A DNA stretch of 64,000 nt from contig DATKZQ010000016.1 of NCBI GenBank assembly GCA_035527895.1, positions 23,635 to 87,634 of the forward strand, written 5' to 3'. Numbering within the stretch: the stretch's first letter is position 1; every line of letters begins with the position of its first letter. This DNA comes from JADFWK01 sp035527895 (GTDB lineage: Bacteria; Desulfobacterota; DSM-4660; Desulfatiglandales; B25-G16). Below are positions 17,960 through 27,210 of the stretch, one piece after another. The notes below the pieces were generated by a model. That model saw only the letters and a program-made list of their open reading frames with translations, made no database searches and had not been told where the DNA came from. The translations under genes were made by a program, and so were the position numbers.

Positions 17960-18709
17960 TTATTTCAATTTCCCAGTCTCATCCTTGATAACCTTTAACG
18001 GGAAATAGGTTTTCACAGTTGAGTTCACCCATTCGTTTGCCTCAACCGGGGACATCTTGAGATTCGTCGGGCACGGCGAGAGAACCTCTACGAGTGAGAA
18101 TCCCAGGCCTTCCATCTGCACTCGAAAGGCCTTTTTGATCGCCTTTTTCGATTTGTTGATATTCTTTGGGGAATCGACTGAGGTCCGTTCAATATAGACG
18201 CTTCCGTTGGTTATGGCCAACATCTCACTCAAATCAATCGGCAAACCGTCCCGATCAGGGTTCCTGCCACCGGGTGTCGTGGTTGTGTTTTGCCCTATGA
18301 TTGTCGTGGGAGCCATCTGGCCGCCGGTCATCCCGTAAACGCCATTATTAACAAATATGACCGTAATCTTCTCGCCCCTATTTGCAGCATGAATCGTCTC
18401 CGCTGTGCCAATAGCAGCGATATCCCCATCTCCCTGGTATGTGAAAACTATTCTGTCCGGTAGCGCCCGCTTGACACCCGTAGCAACGGCGGCGGCCCTG
18501 CCGTGTGGAGCCTCTCCCATATCGATATCGAAATAGTCATATGCCAACACCGCACACCCCGCCGGCGGAATACCGATTGTTCTCTCCCTAATCTGCAGTT
18601 CATCAATGCTCTCTGCAACCAAACGGTGAATGATGCTGTGGCCGCAACCTGGGCAATAATGAAATGGTGTATCCTTTAAGCTTTCGGGTCTTCCAAAAAC
18701 CTTTCTCAT
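17960..18709 (-). CDS. korB: KOR3 2-oxoacid:ferredoxin oxidoreductase beta subunit
   Basis: 249 residues; FHYCPGCGHS (about 16-25), YQGDGDIAAIGTAETIHAAN and NNGVYGMTGGQMAPTT give the thiamine-diphosphate site. Starts directly after the alpha stop (TAAATG). Its heart GTAETIHAANRG differs from the GGNHLIHAARRN of KOR1 and KOR2, placing it in a different subfamily, nearer to the branched-chain or other VOR-type enzymes in my judgement. Confidence 0.92.
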   Translation of the reverse strand: MRKVFGRPESLKDTPFHYCPGCGHSIIHRLVAESIDELQIRERTIGIPPAGCAVLAYDYFDIDMGEAPHGRAAAVATGVKRALPDRIVFTYQGDGDIAAIGTAETIHAANRGEKITVIFVNNGVYGMTGGQMAPTTIIGQNTTTTPGGRNPDRDGLPIDLSEMLAITNGSVYIERTSVDSPKNINKSKKAIKKAFRVQMEGLGFSLVEVLSPCPTNLKMSPVEANEWVNSTVKTYFPLKVIKDETGKLK

Positions 18710-19792
18710 TTATTCCTCTGTTTCAAGCCCTTCTTTGAAATAGATGTTATTGATGACCTTGGCTATCTCGTCGGGTGTAGGTATTACCCCGCCGGGCCTG
18801 CCATAGAAGTGTATTCTTCTCCTACCCTCCAAAGAGAGTTTTACATCTTCCAGCATCTGACCGGTGCTCATTTCGAACACGAGAAAATCAGACACCATTC
18901 CACTCATCTCAACAATCTGCTTCTTGGGAAACGGCCACAGGGTCTTGGGTCTCAGGAGCCCAACCTTGAGTCCCATCTCTCTCACCCGCTTAATTGCCCC
19001 TTTTGCAATCCTGCTCGCTGTTCCATATGCGATAACTACCAGGCGGGCATTATCAGTCAAATAACGTTCTACTTCGGGTATCTCGTTTTCTATCATTTGA
19101 TGTTTTCTATACAGTTTCCAGTTGTGCTCTTCCATCGTGGGAGGGTCAAGTAAGAGCGATTTGATAATTCTGCTCTGCCTGCCTTTTGCGCCGTCAAGGA
19201 TAAATGGTTTCGGGGGAAGAGAGGCAGGATCAATCGGCTCCGGAAGTTCAACGGGCTCCATCATTTGGCCCATCATACCATCGGCCAAGATGATGACTGG
19301 AATCCGGTATCTATCAGCATACTCAAAGGCAAGCCTTGTCAAATCGGCAAGTTCCTGACCCGTTCCGGGGGCCAAGACGATGGTCTTGTAATCTCCGTGC
19401 CCGCCGCCTTTCGTGGCCTGAAAATAGTCTCCCTGAGAAGGCGCAATATTGCCCAGGCCCGGTCCCCCTCTCATAGTATTAACGATAACTGCGGGAAGCT
19501 CCTGACCCGCCAGATAGGAGATTCCTTCCTGCTTTAAACTGATCCCAGGGCTCGAAGAAGATGTCATAACTCTCTTTCCGGTCATTGAAACACCCAGAAC
19601 CATGTTTATGGCAGCCAGCTCACTCTCTGCTTGAATAAACACGCCGTCGGAAAGGGCAGCCAATCCGCTTGCCATATACTCGGTAAGTTCATTTTGAGGG
19701 GTTATGGGATAGCCGAAATAAAAGCGGCAGCCGGCCCGTATCGCTGCCTCGCCGATGGCATGACTTCCTCGTAGCAGTCTTTTTTCACTCAC
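18710..19792 (-). CDS. korA: KOR3 2-oxoacid:ferredoxin oxidoreductase alpha subunit
   Basis: 360 residues from a GTG at 19792. GSHAIGEAAIRAGCRF and YPITPQNE (about 26-33) are the alpha signature, with SSSPGISLKQEG in the middle and WPFPK near the C-terminus. I reject an ATG about 90 nt upstream because it would run antiparallel to nothing conserved and lie within the ferredoxin gene; the GTG has GAGG 6 nt upstream and overlaps the ferredoxin stop by 8 nt, a normal coupled arrangement. Confidence 0.9.
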   Translation of the reverse strand: MSEKRLLRGSHAIGEAAIRAGCRFYFGYPITPQNELTEYMASGLAALSDGVFIQAESELAAINMVLGVSMTGKRVMTSSSSPGISLKQEGISYLAGQELPAVIVNTMRGGPGLGNIAPSQGDYFQATKGGGHGDYKTIVLAPGTGQELADLTRLAFEYADRYRIPVIILADGMMGQMMEPVELPEPIDPASLPPKPFILDGAKGRQSRIIKSLLLDPPTMEEHNWKLYRKHQMIENEIPEVERYLTDNARLVVIAYGTASRIAKGAIKRVREMGLKVGLLRPKTLWPFPKKQIVEMSGMVSDFLVFEMSTGQMLEDVKLSLEGRRRIHFYGRPGGVIPTPDEIAKVINNIYFKEGLETEE

Positions 19793-20027
19793 AATATACC
19801 TCAATGGCGATATCAGGGCACATAATGGCACAGAGTGCACAACCTCTGCACTGGTGCTTTTCCAATTCCATGTCTTCCTCATTGTAAGCTGCTGGATGGT
19901 ATCCCTTCTGATTCAACTTCTCGGAAACTGAAATCAAGTTCATCGGACATACTGATTGACACAAATAGCAGCCCTTGCACAACTCCTCGTCTATCTTGAT
20001 AAAACCTTTTTTTTGTTTAGAAACCAT
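19785..20027 (-). CDS. korD: KOR3 ferredoxin (delta) subunit
   Basis: 80 residues; clusters at C17, C20, C23, C27 and C60, C63, C66, C70. The 32-residue spacer between the clusters is longer than in the KOR2 ferredoxin, the arrangement found in VorD/KorD chains of the CP-rich type. First gene of the KOR3 operon, translationally coupled to alpha. Confidence 0.9.
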   Translation of the reverse strand: MVSKQKKGFIKIDEELCKGCYLCQSVCPMNLISVSEKLNQKGYHPAAYNEEDMELEKHQCRGCALCAIMCPDIAIEVYCE

Positions 20028-20298
20028 AATTCAATGCGACCTTTACGATCTTCCTGAGTTTCTAGGATCTATATCCCGTTACCGTGAACAAAGAAACCAA
20101 AGTTCATGTACATAGTAGGTTATTACTGGCCTGTCAATCAATAGTTTCCCGTGCCGCGGCTTGAGTGAAAAAAGCCCATCAATTGCCTCCGGATCCGAAC
20201 AAATGCGTAAAACATTGCCTTGACCAAAAGGCACATTTGCCTTACTATACCTCATTGGTACGGTTTACATTGGCGGGATCAACAGAAGGTAAGACTAC

Positions 20299-20889
20299 AT
20301 GATTCATCTATTAAGAGGCCCCTTCGAGAGGGCTGCCAGACCTTTCACGGATTTCTTGATCAGACACAGGTTCACGGCCTCTCTATTAACGATAATCGCC
20401 TTTCTCGGTACCGTTCTTGCCTCTGTATTAGTATATTACGAGATCTGGAAGCTGGGTGCATTTCTTTTCTTAGTGTTTTCCCTGTTTGATGCACTTGATG
20501 GATTAGTTGCCAGAAGCAACAACACGGCCAGGCCGGCCGGTGCCTTCCTGGACTCGGTGATGGACCGGTTCTCCGATAGTGCCATTCTGTTTGCTATCAT
20601 CCTCTACGGCTTCAGGGTCGGGAATAAAAGCATATTCGTGCTTGCCCTCCTCACCCTCATCACCTCCCTGATTACGAGCTATATCAAGGCAAAGGCCGAG
20701 AATTTTTTGGAATTTGGGTCCATAGGCCTCTTACAAAGACCAGAGAGAATCCTGATAATCTTTCTCATGGTGTTATTCCCCAAATGCCTCCTCATAGGCT
20801 TATGGATATTGGTCATCGGGGGCGGTATTACCATAACCCAAAGACTCTATGCAGCATACCAGAAGTTTAACCAGCAATCTGTTTCATGA
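20299..20889 (+). CDS. CDP-alcohol phosphatidyltransferase family membrane protein
   Basis: 196 residues. The family motif DX2DGX2ARX8GX3DX3D is complete: DALDGLVAR followed by eight residues, then GAFLDSVMD (about residues 67-93). Several hydrophobic segments flank it (about 24-50, 110-135, 150-182). Such enzymes transfer a phosphatidyl group from a CDP-lipid to an alcohol such as glycerol phosphate or inositol phosphate. N-terminus and length resemble the archaetidylinositol/phosphatidylinositol-phosphate-synthase-like branch more than PgsA. Divergent from KOR3; no operon partner. Confidence 0.88.
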   Translation: MIHLLRGPFERAARPFTDFLIRHRFTASLLTIIAFLGTVLASVLVYYEIWKLGAFLFLVFSLFDALDGLVARSNNTARPAGAFLDSVMDRFSDSAILFAIILYGFRVGNKSIFVLALLTLITSLITSYIKAKAENFLEFGSIGLLQRPERILIIFLMVLFPKCLLIGLWILVIGGGITITQRLYAAYQKFNQQSVS

Positions 20890-20993
20890 TTCCCTGGTAA
20901 TGTTTCAAAAATGCCTTTCGCCACCGTTCCCGCGGATACAATTGCCTCGATTCCGAAACCTCTTCAACCCCTTTCCTTTAGAGGCCTGAGCTC

Positions 20994-21143
20994 GTGGAGC
21001 CCCACGCGCAAGCGCGGGGCACCTCCACATTCTTCGGCGGAACCCGCCGAAGCATATCCGCCTTCGTCCCACTAGGACTACGGCGGATTACCCTGCCTAA
21101 CATTCATCCACGGGCAAGCCCAGGCTTTCTGCGTAGGCGGGTA
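20994..21143 (+). repeat. Multi-hairpin 150-bp repeat (copy 1), overlaps the 3' end of the MEMO-like gene
   Basis: About 150 bp with a series of hairpins: the CACGCGC/GCGCGGGG type stem near 21001, TTCGGCGG/CCGCCGAA (21033-21051), a longer stem ATCCGCC...GGCGGAT (21056-21089), and GGGCAAGCCC near 21113. Nearly identical to 37551-37703; a shorter reverse copy is at 59003-59093. The last codons and stop of the minus-strand gene at 21104 are read from this repeat. Confidence 0.85.
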
Positions 21144-22348
21144 AAGATGGCTGCTGCAAAACTCACGGCCGATTTGGTCGGTTCTTCTCGGTATGTCTCA
21201 TAGGCCAAGAGTTTTCCCCGGCTCGGGGGAAGCACCTCTAACAAGCAGGCCAGAGCGGAAAACCCACAGACATTGAATTTATCTTCCACCTTCTTCGATT
21301 CTTCCCAGAATCCGTTAGCATTCCCGTCACACAGAAAACGCAAAAGCTCCCTGTCGTGCTTTTCCGACTCGTTGATGATAAACGAAGCAGGCATATCGTG
21401 CCCGAACTTCTGCCCAATATGCGAGAAATCAACCCCTGCAATCAGAATCGTTTCGTCGTCTTTTGCAGCATCGGCCAAAACGTGCAGAAAACGCCCTCCC
21501 TCGGATCGGTATGCTTCCCTGCTGTATACAGGCAGGCTTCCAAGGAGAGAACCGCATAGGACAGGAACGAGGGCAAAGGAACTGCCTCTGAATATGTGCT
21601 GAAGAAAAATAAGCTGAAATTCAATAGAATGTTCATCTCTGTGGACAAAATCATCTATGGAAAGGATATCACCTCCTGCCTTCATCAATTCCCTGACGGT
21701 CTCTTCATCGGTTTCCACTCGTCCCAGAGGAGTTTCAAACGTTTTTGTGGTCAGCGAAAACATCCTTTCGGTAAGAGAATGACCGACACCTAATACAATA
21801 ACCTTCTTTACCTGATTACCATCTCTTATTGCCTGGTACGCGCTCGCATAAACCCGTTTGCCAGCCTCCAGATCAATATGCGGCGCCACCACGGCAGTGA
21901 TTTTCCCCTGAGGAGTTTCCGGTATCGTTTGTGTATTGAGAATGTCCTCCAATCGTCTCCTGAGATCCTCCTCCTTTGCGGGATAGGAAAGGCCGGCCAG
22001 AGAACAACTCCGTATCTTTTGGGCTGTGAAGCGGGCAACGATCTCCTGTTTCGCTCCTCTGTAACGTGGGCTATCTAAAAGAAATGAATTATCCAGTTGC
22101 TTTACCAGCTCCTCAACCTCCTCCATCGATACCAATCTTCCACCCTGTCGCCGCATCAGTTCTATTTGAACATCTCTCAAGGAGTGGGCTCCGTCCAACA
22201 TGGCCATCACCTTATAGAGTTCAGGGCTGATTGCCCTACCCTCCTCCACAAGCCCTAGTTTGTCCTTGATCATGATGAGCGTTCGATCACCGCTTTGCAC
22301 GGGAAAAAGATCGAGATCCTTCCTCACCTTTATCTTTTCAGCATCCAT
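21104..22348 (-). CDS. MEMO-family protein with N-terminal extension (AmmeMemoRadiSam B-like)
   Basis: About 414 residues. The C-terminal 280 form a MEMO domain: APHIDLEAGKRVYAS, GVGHSLTERMF, HRDEHSIEFQ, GVDFSHIG and NVCGFSALACLLEVL hold the usual His, Asp and Cys positions, although the common PHAG is PHID here. The first 110 residues are a helical domain (SPELYKVMAMLDGAHSLRDV) resembling a PqqD-like winged helix; this fused form is seen in some Desulfobacterota. The final residues, RLRRKPGLARG, come from a repeat element; the natural domain should end at about FAAAIF. Start ATG 22348 or TTG 22360. Function unknown. Confidence 0.75.
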   Translation of the reverse strand: MDAEKIKVRKDLDLFPVQSGDRTLIMIKDKLGLVEEGRAISPELYKVMAMLDGAHSLRDVQIELMRRQGGRLVSMEEVEELVKQLDNSFLLDSPRYRGAKQEIVARFTAQKIRSCSLAGLSYPAKEEDLRRRLEDILNTQTIPETPQGKITAVVAPHIDLEAGKRVYASAYQAIRDGNQVKKVIVLGVGHSLTERMFSLTTKTFETPLGRVETDEETVRELMKAGGDILSIDDFVHRDEHSIEFQLIFLQHIFRGSSFALVPVLCGSLLGSLPVYSREAYRSEGGRFLHVLADAAKDDETILIAGVDFSHIGQKFGHDMPASFIINESEKHDRELLRFLCDGNANGFWEESKKVEDKFNVCGFSALACLLEVLPPSRGKLLAYETYREEPTKSAVSFAAAIFTRLRRKPGLARG

Positions 22349-22499
22349 ACTCAAAACCAACGTCTGGCTATTTCCTTAAAGACCCCCTATAAAGATGGGA
22401 TTGGGGCCCAGGAAAATCCTTGACCATCTGCGCTATCTTGCCTATCATCCTTTCGTTCACAAAAGTCCCGATTTCCATCTAACATATCCAGCATAAGAT

Positions 22500-23339
22500 A
22501 TGAACTACAAAAAACTGAAGCGGAAATTCAAGAAAGCCGGCTTTTCTAATGACTTCCAAACACTCAAAGCCCAATATGAGGCTCAACATAAGATTCGTCT
22601 CAAGGCAGCGGGGGACATTGTCGGCATAAAAAAGGCGGGCCGGCTTGCACTCGATATTCTCAACCGAGCCGAAGAGCTGATCAAACCCGGTATTACCACC
22701 AACGATATCAACGCCATGGTAGAAAAGGCCACAGAAGAAAACAACGCCCAATCCGCTCCCCTGAATTACCATGGATTTCCAAAGAGCGTATGCACCTCCA
22801 TCAATAACGTGATTTGTCACGGCATACCTGACGATACTGTTCTAAAAGACGGCGATATCGTGAATATTGATGTTACGCCTATCGTGGGCGGGTACTATGC
22901 CGATGCCAGCAAGACGTTCTTTGTTGGCACCTTCGGCAAAGATGCCCGAAAGATCGTAAGCGTTGCTCGCGAGTGCTTGAGCCGAGGTATTAGCGAGGCT
23001 GTTCCCGGAAACAAGACCGGCGATATCGGATATGCCATTCAGACATACGCAGAGAGTCAGGGCTGCTCAGTCGTCAGAGAGTATGTGGGCCACGGCATCG
23101 GGTTTGAGTTTCACGAGCCCCCGCAGGTTCCCCATTATGGGCAAAAGAACCAGGGCATTACGCTTGTACCCGGTATGGTGTTTACCATAGAACCAATGAT
23201 AAATCTCGGAAAACACAACCTCCACGTTCTTTCGGACAACTGGACAGTTGTAACCGATGACGGAAGCCTGTCTGCACAATTCGAGCAAACAGTTCTGATA
23301 ACCGATATGGGCTCTGAGATACTAACCCCGTACGACTGA
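22500..23339 (+). CDS. map: Methionine aminopeptidase, type I
   Basis: 279 residues. Removes the N-terminal Met from new proteins. Metal ligands appear in order: D124 region in GDIVNIDVTPIVGGYYADASKTF (two Asp), the His of YVGHGIGFEFHEPP, the Glu of FTIEPMI and the Glu of SAQFEQTVLIT. The first 30 residues (MNYKKLKRKFKKAGF) are a short basic extension before the catalytic core that standard MetAP-Ia lacks. It ends 119 bp before the EndoQ-UvrD start. Confidence 0.95.
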   Translation: MNYKKLKRKFKKAGFSNDFQTLKAQYEAQHKIRLKAAGDIVGIKKAGRLALDILNRAEELIKPGITTNDINAMVEKATEENNAQSAPLNYHGFPKSVCTSINNVICHGIPDDTVLKDGDIVNIDVTPIVGGYYADASKTFFVGTFGKDARKIVSVARECLSRGISEAVPGNKTGDIGYAIQTYAESQGCSVVREYVGHGIGFEFHEPPQVPHYGQKNQGITLVPGMVFTIEPMINLGKHNLHVLSDNWTVVTDDGSLSAQFEQTVLITDMGSEILTPYD

Positions 23340-23457
23340 GTCGGTCTTGTTGCCGCTGAGAGCATCAAATACCCTGCACTATCGGGAGGGAGATGGGGTC
23401 TTTGTCGGTTATGTCCAATGCAAACAATACTATGGTTTCGTTAGTAACAGGACTTCT

Positions 23458-26400
23458 ATGCGGTTCATAGCTGATTTCCATATCCATTCTCATTATTCGG
23501 TAGCTACGAGCAGTGCCCTCACGCCGGAGAATCTGGATTTCTGGGCCCGCCGAAAGGGAATACGCGTTGTAGGAACCGGTGATGTGTTTCACCCCGGGTG
23601 GTACACCGATCTCGAGGAGAGACTGATCCCGGCAGAGGACGGCCTTTTTGTTCTCAAGGGGGACTACCGCATAGACGATGACCTGCTCTCATCTTCAGCC
23701 TTACAGCCCGTCAGCTTTATCCTCTCCGGGGAAATAAGCAGCATTTACAAGGATGGGGGTAAGGTCCGAAAGGTGCACAACCTGATCTTCTGTCCATCGT
23801 TTGAAGCGGCAAAAAAGATACAGAATAGACTGGGGGCTATTGGCAACATCAGATCCGACGGAAGGCCGATCCTCGGAATCGCCTCGCGGGATTTGCTTGA
23901 GATAGCCCTGGAGGCAGGTAGCGATATCATATTTGTTCCGGCCCACATATGGACACCGTGGTTTTCAGTCCTTGGCTCACAATCAGGCTACGACACCATC
24001 GAGGAATGTTTTGGCGATCTTTCCGACCATATCTTTGCAGTGGAGACCGGGCTTTCCTCAGATCCGGCCATGAACTGGCTCTGCTCCTTTTTAGACAAGT
24101 ACACCCTCATTTCCAATTCAGATGCTCACTCACCTGAAAAGTTGGGGAGGGAGGCAAATCTCTTTGATGCAGAACTCTCTTTTCCGGGGATAAGCGCCGC
24201 AATGAGAGGGGATGGGTTAGATAGATTCCAGGGCACCATCGAGTTCTTTCCCCAAGAGGGGAAGTACCATCTTGACGGCCACAGAAAATGCGGCATTTGC
24301 TGGGAACCTCGGGAAACGGCGCAACACGGCGGAATATGTCCGGTATGCGGGAAGAAGGTGACAGTAGGCGTATTGAACAGGGTCATACAGCTTGCCGACA
24401 GGGCAGATCCTCAGGTACGGCCTCGGCGGGACCCCTTTTATTCTCTTACTCCCTTGAAAAATCTCATAGCGGAGATCAAGGGTGTTGGCCCAAACAGCAA
24501 AGAGGTGAACAGGCAGTATGAATATCTCTTGCACAAAGGTGGCACCGAGTTCGCTATTCTGCTTGACCTCTCTTATGACCAGATCAGGGAGATGGGCGAT
24601 GAAGTTCTGCTGGAGGGAATCAAAAGGTTGAGGAACCGCGAGGTTCACATCGAGGAGGGGTACGATGGGAGGTTTGGCCAGATAAGGGTGTTCCGGCCGG
24701 GAGAGATTCGGTCCATTTCATCTCAGATATCATTCTTTGAGCGATCATACGAAAGGCCGGATCGAAAAGGTATCATCGGCCCTGGAGACCTGTTTACATC
24801 CCCTCGTGGCGGTACCGAAAGAGAGGCTGGTGGAGATATAGTTTCGCCCGGGGTCATTCTGAATCGAATCCAAGAAAAGGCGATAAACCACTACCGAGGC
24901 CCGTGCCTGATCCTAGCAGGTCCGGGAACCGGCAAGACATTAATCTTAACCATGAGGATTGCCAGGCTTGTTTCGCATTGGGAGGTAAATCCTTCCTCTA
25001 TACTGGCAATTACCTTCACCAATAAAGCAGCCGAAGAGATGAAAAGGAGGGTAACAGCTGCCTTTCAAGACGAGCGCACGGCTCAGGAGATTACCATCAG
25101 CACCTTTCACTCGTTCGGCATGTCCCTGCTCAGAACCTATGCACCCCGGTTCGGGAGAACCACGGATTTCGCCGTGTTTGGAGATGATGACAAGCGTTTT
25201 ATCCTTTCGTCATTTCTTGGCATGAAAAGCAAAGATGTAAACCCAGTAGCAGAGAGAATACGTCTTGAAAAAGGCAAGATGCACTTCCCTGAACAGCAAA
25301 ACGACGATGAGCTGGGACAGATCTTCTCTGCCTATGAAGAATGCTTACGGAAAGAAGACGCATTTGATATAGATGATCTCATTGTTTCTCCGGTGCGGCT
25401 TCTCCAGGATGGTGGAGAGTGTGCAGACCAGGTGAGACAGAGATATGCGTGGATCTGTATCGACGAATATCAGGACATAAATACTGCCCAATACCGGCTC
25501 ATCAGACACCTTGCACCGCACCACCATTCCAATATCCTAGCAATCGGCGACCCTGATCAGGCCATTTACGGTTTCAGAGGTGCTGATAACAGCTTTATAG
25601 GGGCTTTTAAGGATGACTATCCCTCCGCTGCCGTCTACGAGCTCAAGACATCCTACCGGTGTCCGAGGACGATACTGAGTGCATCGGATCAGGTCATGAG
25701 ACCACAGGGCAGCAGTAATCCGCTTGAAGGGGTTAATGAAGGTGTATCAATAGATATCCAGGAATGCCCCACTTCGAAAAGCGAGGCGGAGTTTGTCGCT
25801 AGGGCCATAGAAAGGTTGATGGGAGGCGTTCGGTTTTTCTCTCTCGACAGCGAGATTACCGACGGCAGCGATGAGGCGGAGGCGCCGTCTTTTTCGGATT
25901 TCGGTGTCTTATACAGGGTTTCGAAGATGGCACCCGATATTATCAAGGCCATGAATGACCACGGTATCCCTTATCAAGTTGTCGGAGAGGAACCCTTCTA
26001 CAGGCAAGAGCCTATTATCACTGTGATTGATCTGCTGCGCTTGATGATAGTGCCCTCGAATATGATGTTACGCAACAGATTGGCGGAAAAAGACATAAAG
26101 GACGTGCACGAATCATCTCTCGCTCAGGTAAAAAAAGACGGCACATTGCGGTCGATTGAGGAATATATCAGAGAAATCGTTGTCACCCACGTCCCTGAAA
26201 TCATGGTATCTCATAGGGATGACATTGATAGATTGATTTCCCTGGCTGCACCATTTGGAGGTGACATTACAGCATTTCTCTCTTTCTTACAGCTCGGCAG
26301 CGGTGTTGATACCTACAGAAGCAGGGCGGAACAGGTTACCCTCATGACCCTTCATGCAGCCAAGGGTTTGGAGTTTTCATATGTTTTTATTGTGGGTTGC

Positions 26401-26664
26401 GAGGACGGTCTTTTGCCCTATGACCTTTTTGGAAAGCATGATATCGAAAGAGAGGAGGAGCGAAGGCTTCTTTACGTAGGAATGACGAGGGCCAAGAAGA
26501 TGCTGTTTTTAAGCCATACGAAAAAACGGAATCTATTTGGGAGATCTTTTGCGCTCCCTATTTCGCCCTTCTTAATGTCTATCAAAGAGGATTTGGTGAA
26601 AAAGGCAAAAATGGAGATTGGAGAAAAAAAGGCGAAAGACAGGCAGCTCTCCCTGTTTTCGTGA
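23458..26664 (+). CDS. Endonuclease Q-like (PHP) domain fused to UvrD/Rep helicase
   Basis: 1068 residues from the ATG at 23458. N-terminal PHP phosphoesterase: ADFHIHSHYS (5-14), GTGDVFHPGW (39-48) and SNSDAHSP (about 220-227) carry the metal-binding His and Asp. A CX2C...CX2C zinc site follows (about 277-298: CGICW, CPVCG), then a helical region; this order is that of EndoQ, a nuclease cutting DNA at deaminated bases. The C-terminal half is a superfamily 1 helicase: AGPGTGKT (about 487-494), CIDEYQDIN (about 667), GDPDQAIYGFRGA (about 700) and LLYVGMTRAKK (about 1004). Nothing suggests a frameshift between them. Inferred role: helicase-assisted repair of deaminated DNA. An earlier in-frame start at 23347 lacks conserved sequence. 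Confidence 0.88.
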   Translation: MRFIADFHIHSHYSVATSSALTPENLDFWARRKGIRVVGTGDVFHPGWYTDLEERLIPAEDGLFVLKGDYRIDDDLLSSSALQPVSFILSGEISSIYKDGGKVRKVHNLIFCPSFEAAKKIQNRLGAIGNIRSDGRPILGIASRDLLEIALEAGSDIIFVPAHIWTPWFSVLGSQSGYDTIEECFGDLSDHIFAVETGLSSDPAMNWLCSFLDKYTLISNSDAHSPEKLGREANLFDAELSFPGISAAMRGDGLDRFQGTIEFFPQEGKYHLDGHRKCGICWEPRETAQHGGICPVCGKKVTVGVLNRVIQLADRADPQVRPRRDPFYSLTPLKNLIAEIKGVGPNSKEVNRQYEYLLHKGGTEFAILLDLSYDQIREMGDEVLLEGIKRLRNREVHIEEGYDGRFGQIRVFRPGEIRSISSQISFFERSYERPDRKGIIGPGDLFTSPRGGTEREAGGDIVSPGVILNRIQEKAINHYRGPCLILAGPGTGKTLILTMRIARLVSHWEVNPSSILAITFTNKAAEEMKRRVTAAFQDERTAQEITISTFHSFGMSLLRTYAPRFGRTTDFAVFGDDDKRFILSSFLGMKSKDVNPVAERIRLEKGKMHFPEQQNDDELGQIFSAYEECLRKEDAFDIDDLIVSPVRLLQDGGECADQVRQRYAWICIDEYQDINTAQYRLIRHLAPHHHSNILAIGDPDQAIYGFRGADNSFIGAFKDDYPSAAVYELKTSYRCPRTILSASDQVMRPQGSSNPLEGVNEGVSIDIQECPTSKSEAEFVARAIERLMGGVRFFSLDSEITDGSDEAEAPSFSDFGVLYRVSKMAPDIIKAMNDHGIPYQVVGEEPFYRQEPIITVIDLLRLMIVPSNMMLRNRLAEKDIKDVHESSLAQVKKDGTLRSIEEYIREIVVTHVPEIMVSHRDDIDRLISLAAPFGGDITAFLSFLQLGSGVDTYRSRAEQVTLMTLHAAKGLEFSYVFIVGCEDGLLPYDLFGKHDIEREEERRLLYVGMTRAKKMLFLSHTKKRNLFGRSFALPISPFLMSIKEDLVKKAKMEIGEKKAKDRQLSLFS

Positions 26665-26736
26665 ATATTTTCATTGAACTGGTGGATAAAGGGGTTAGAA
26701 TAGAAGGAAATACCTGGCACAAGGCAAACAGGAGCG

Positions 26737-27042
26737 ATGAAAAAAGAGGAAGACGGCGAGAATAAAGTCGTTAAGCTTGAGGATATTTGGAGGGCAAGAG
26801 GACACAAGTGGAGTACTATGGCTATCCTGAAGGATAGTAAGCGGATAGCCATGGGAATAGAAAAAAGGACGTGCGTCCTTTGCAATACCGCAAAAAACTG
26901 TGTGAATAAGACAGGCCTGTGTGTCAGTTGCTATAGTGACCTGAGCCCTCCGCAGAAAAAGGTGGCAGATGAAGAGGCACAACATAAAAAAGTTGAGTTT
27001 ATTGTGATCGATGATCGGTGGAAAACTGCGGAGGATGATTAG
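26737..27042 (+). CDS. Small Cys-rich protein of unknown function
   Basis: 101 residues, 73 bp after the EndoQ-UvrD gene and on the same strand, with AGGAG just upstream. Contains CVLCNTAKNC followed by GLCVSCYSDL, i.e. paired cysteines (CX2C, CX2C about residues 47-68) that could bind zinc. The rest is charged and has no family I recognise. Its position after a DNA-repair gene is suggestive only. Could be a spurious frame, but the Cys pairs and ribosome binding site favour a real gene. Confidence 0.55.
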   Translation: MKKEEDGENKVVKLEDIWRARGHKWSTMAILKDSKRIAMGIEKRTCVLCNTAKNCVNKTGLCVSCYSDLSPPQKKVADEEAQHKKVEFIVIDDRWKTAEDD

Positions 27043-27113
27043 AGTTCAGCCATTTTTGTTCCGACCTTAGGTTCATGATCATCCCAAATTCCCCAATCCA
27101 TTCCCCCATCATT

Positions 27114-27210
27114 CCCTGGCCCAGACCTGGGTTGCAAAGCGTGAGTATAAAGAGCTTACTTACGAAACAGTGTAACGACCATAGTGTATTCCAGCAATGT
27201 CGCGCCAGGG
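27114..27210 (+). repeat. CCCTGGC/GCCAGGG-ended repeat (copy 3)
   Basis: 97 bp from CCCTGGCCCAGACC to GTCGCGCCAGGG. Inner sequence (GTTGCAAAGCGTGAGTA...) differs from the AATAGGTTCCAATCGG inner type but equals the second copy at 38994-39077, so at least two inner subtypes share the same ends. Confidence 0.85.
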
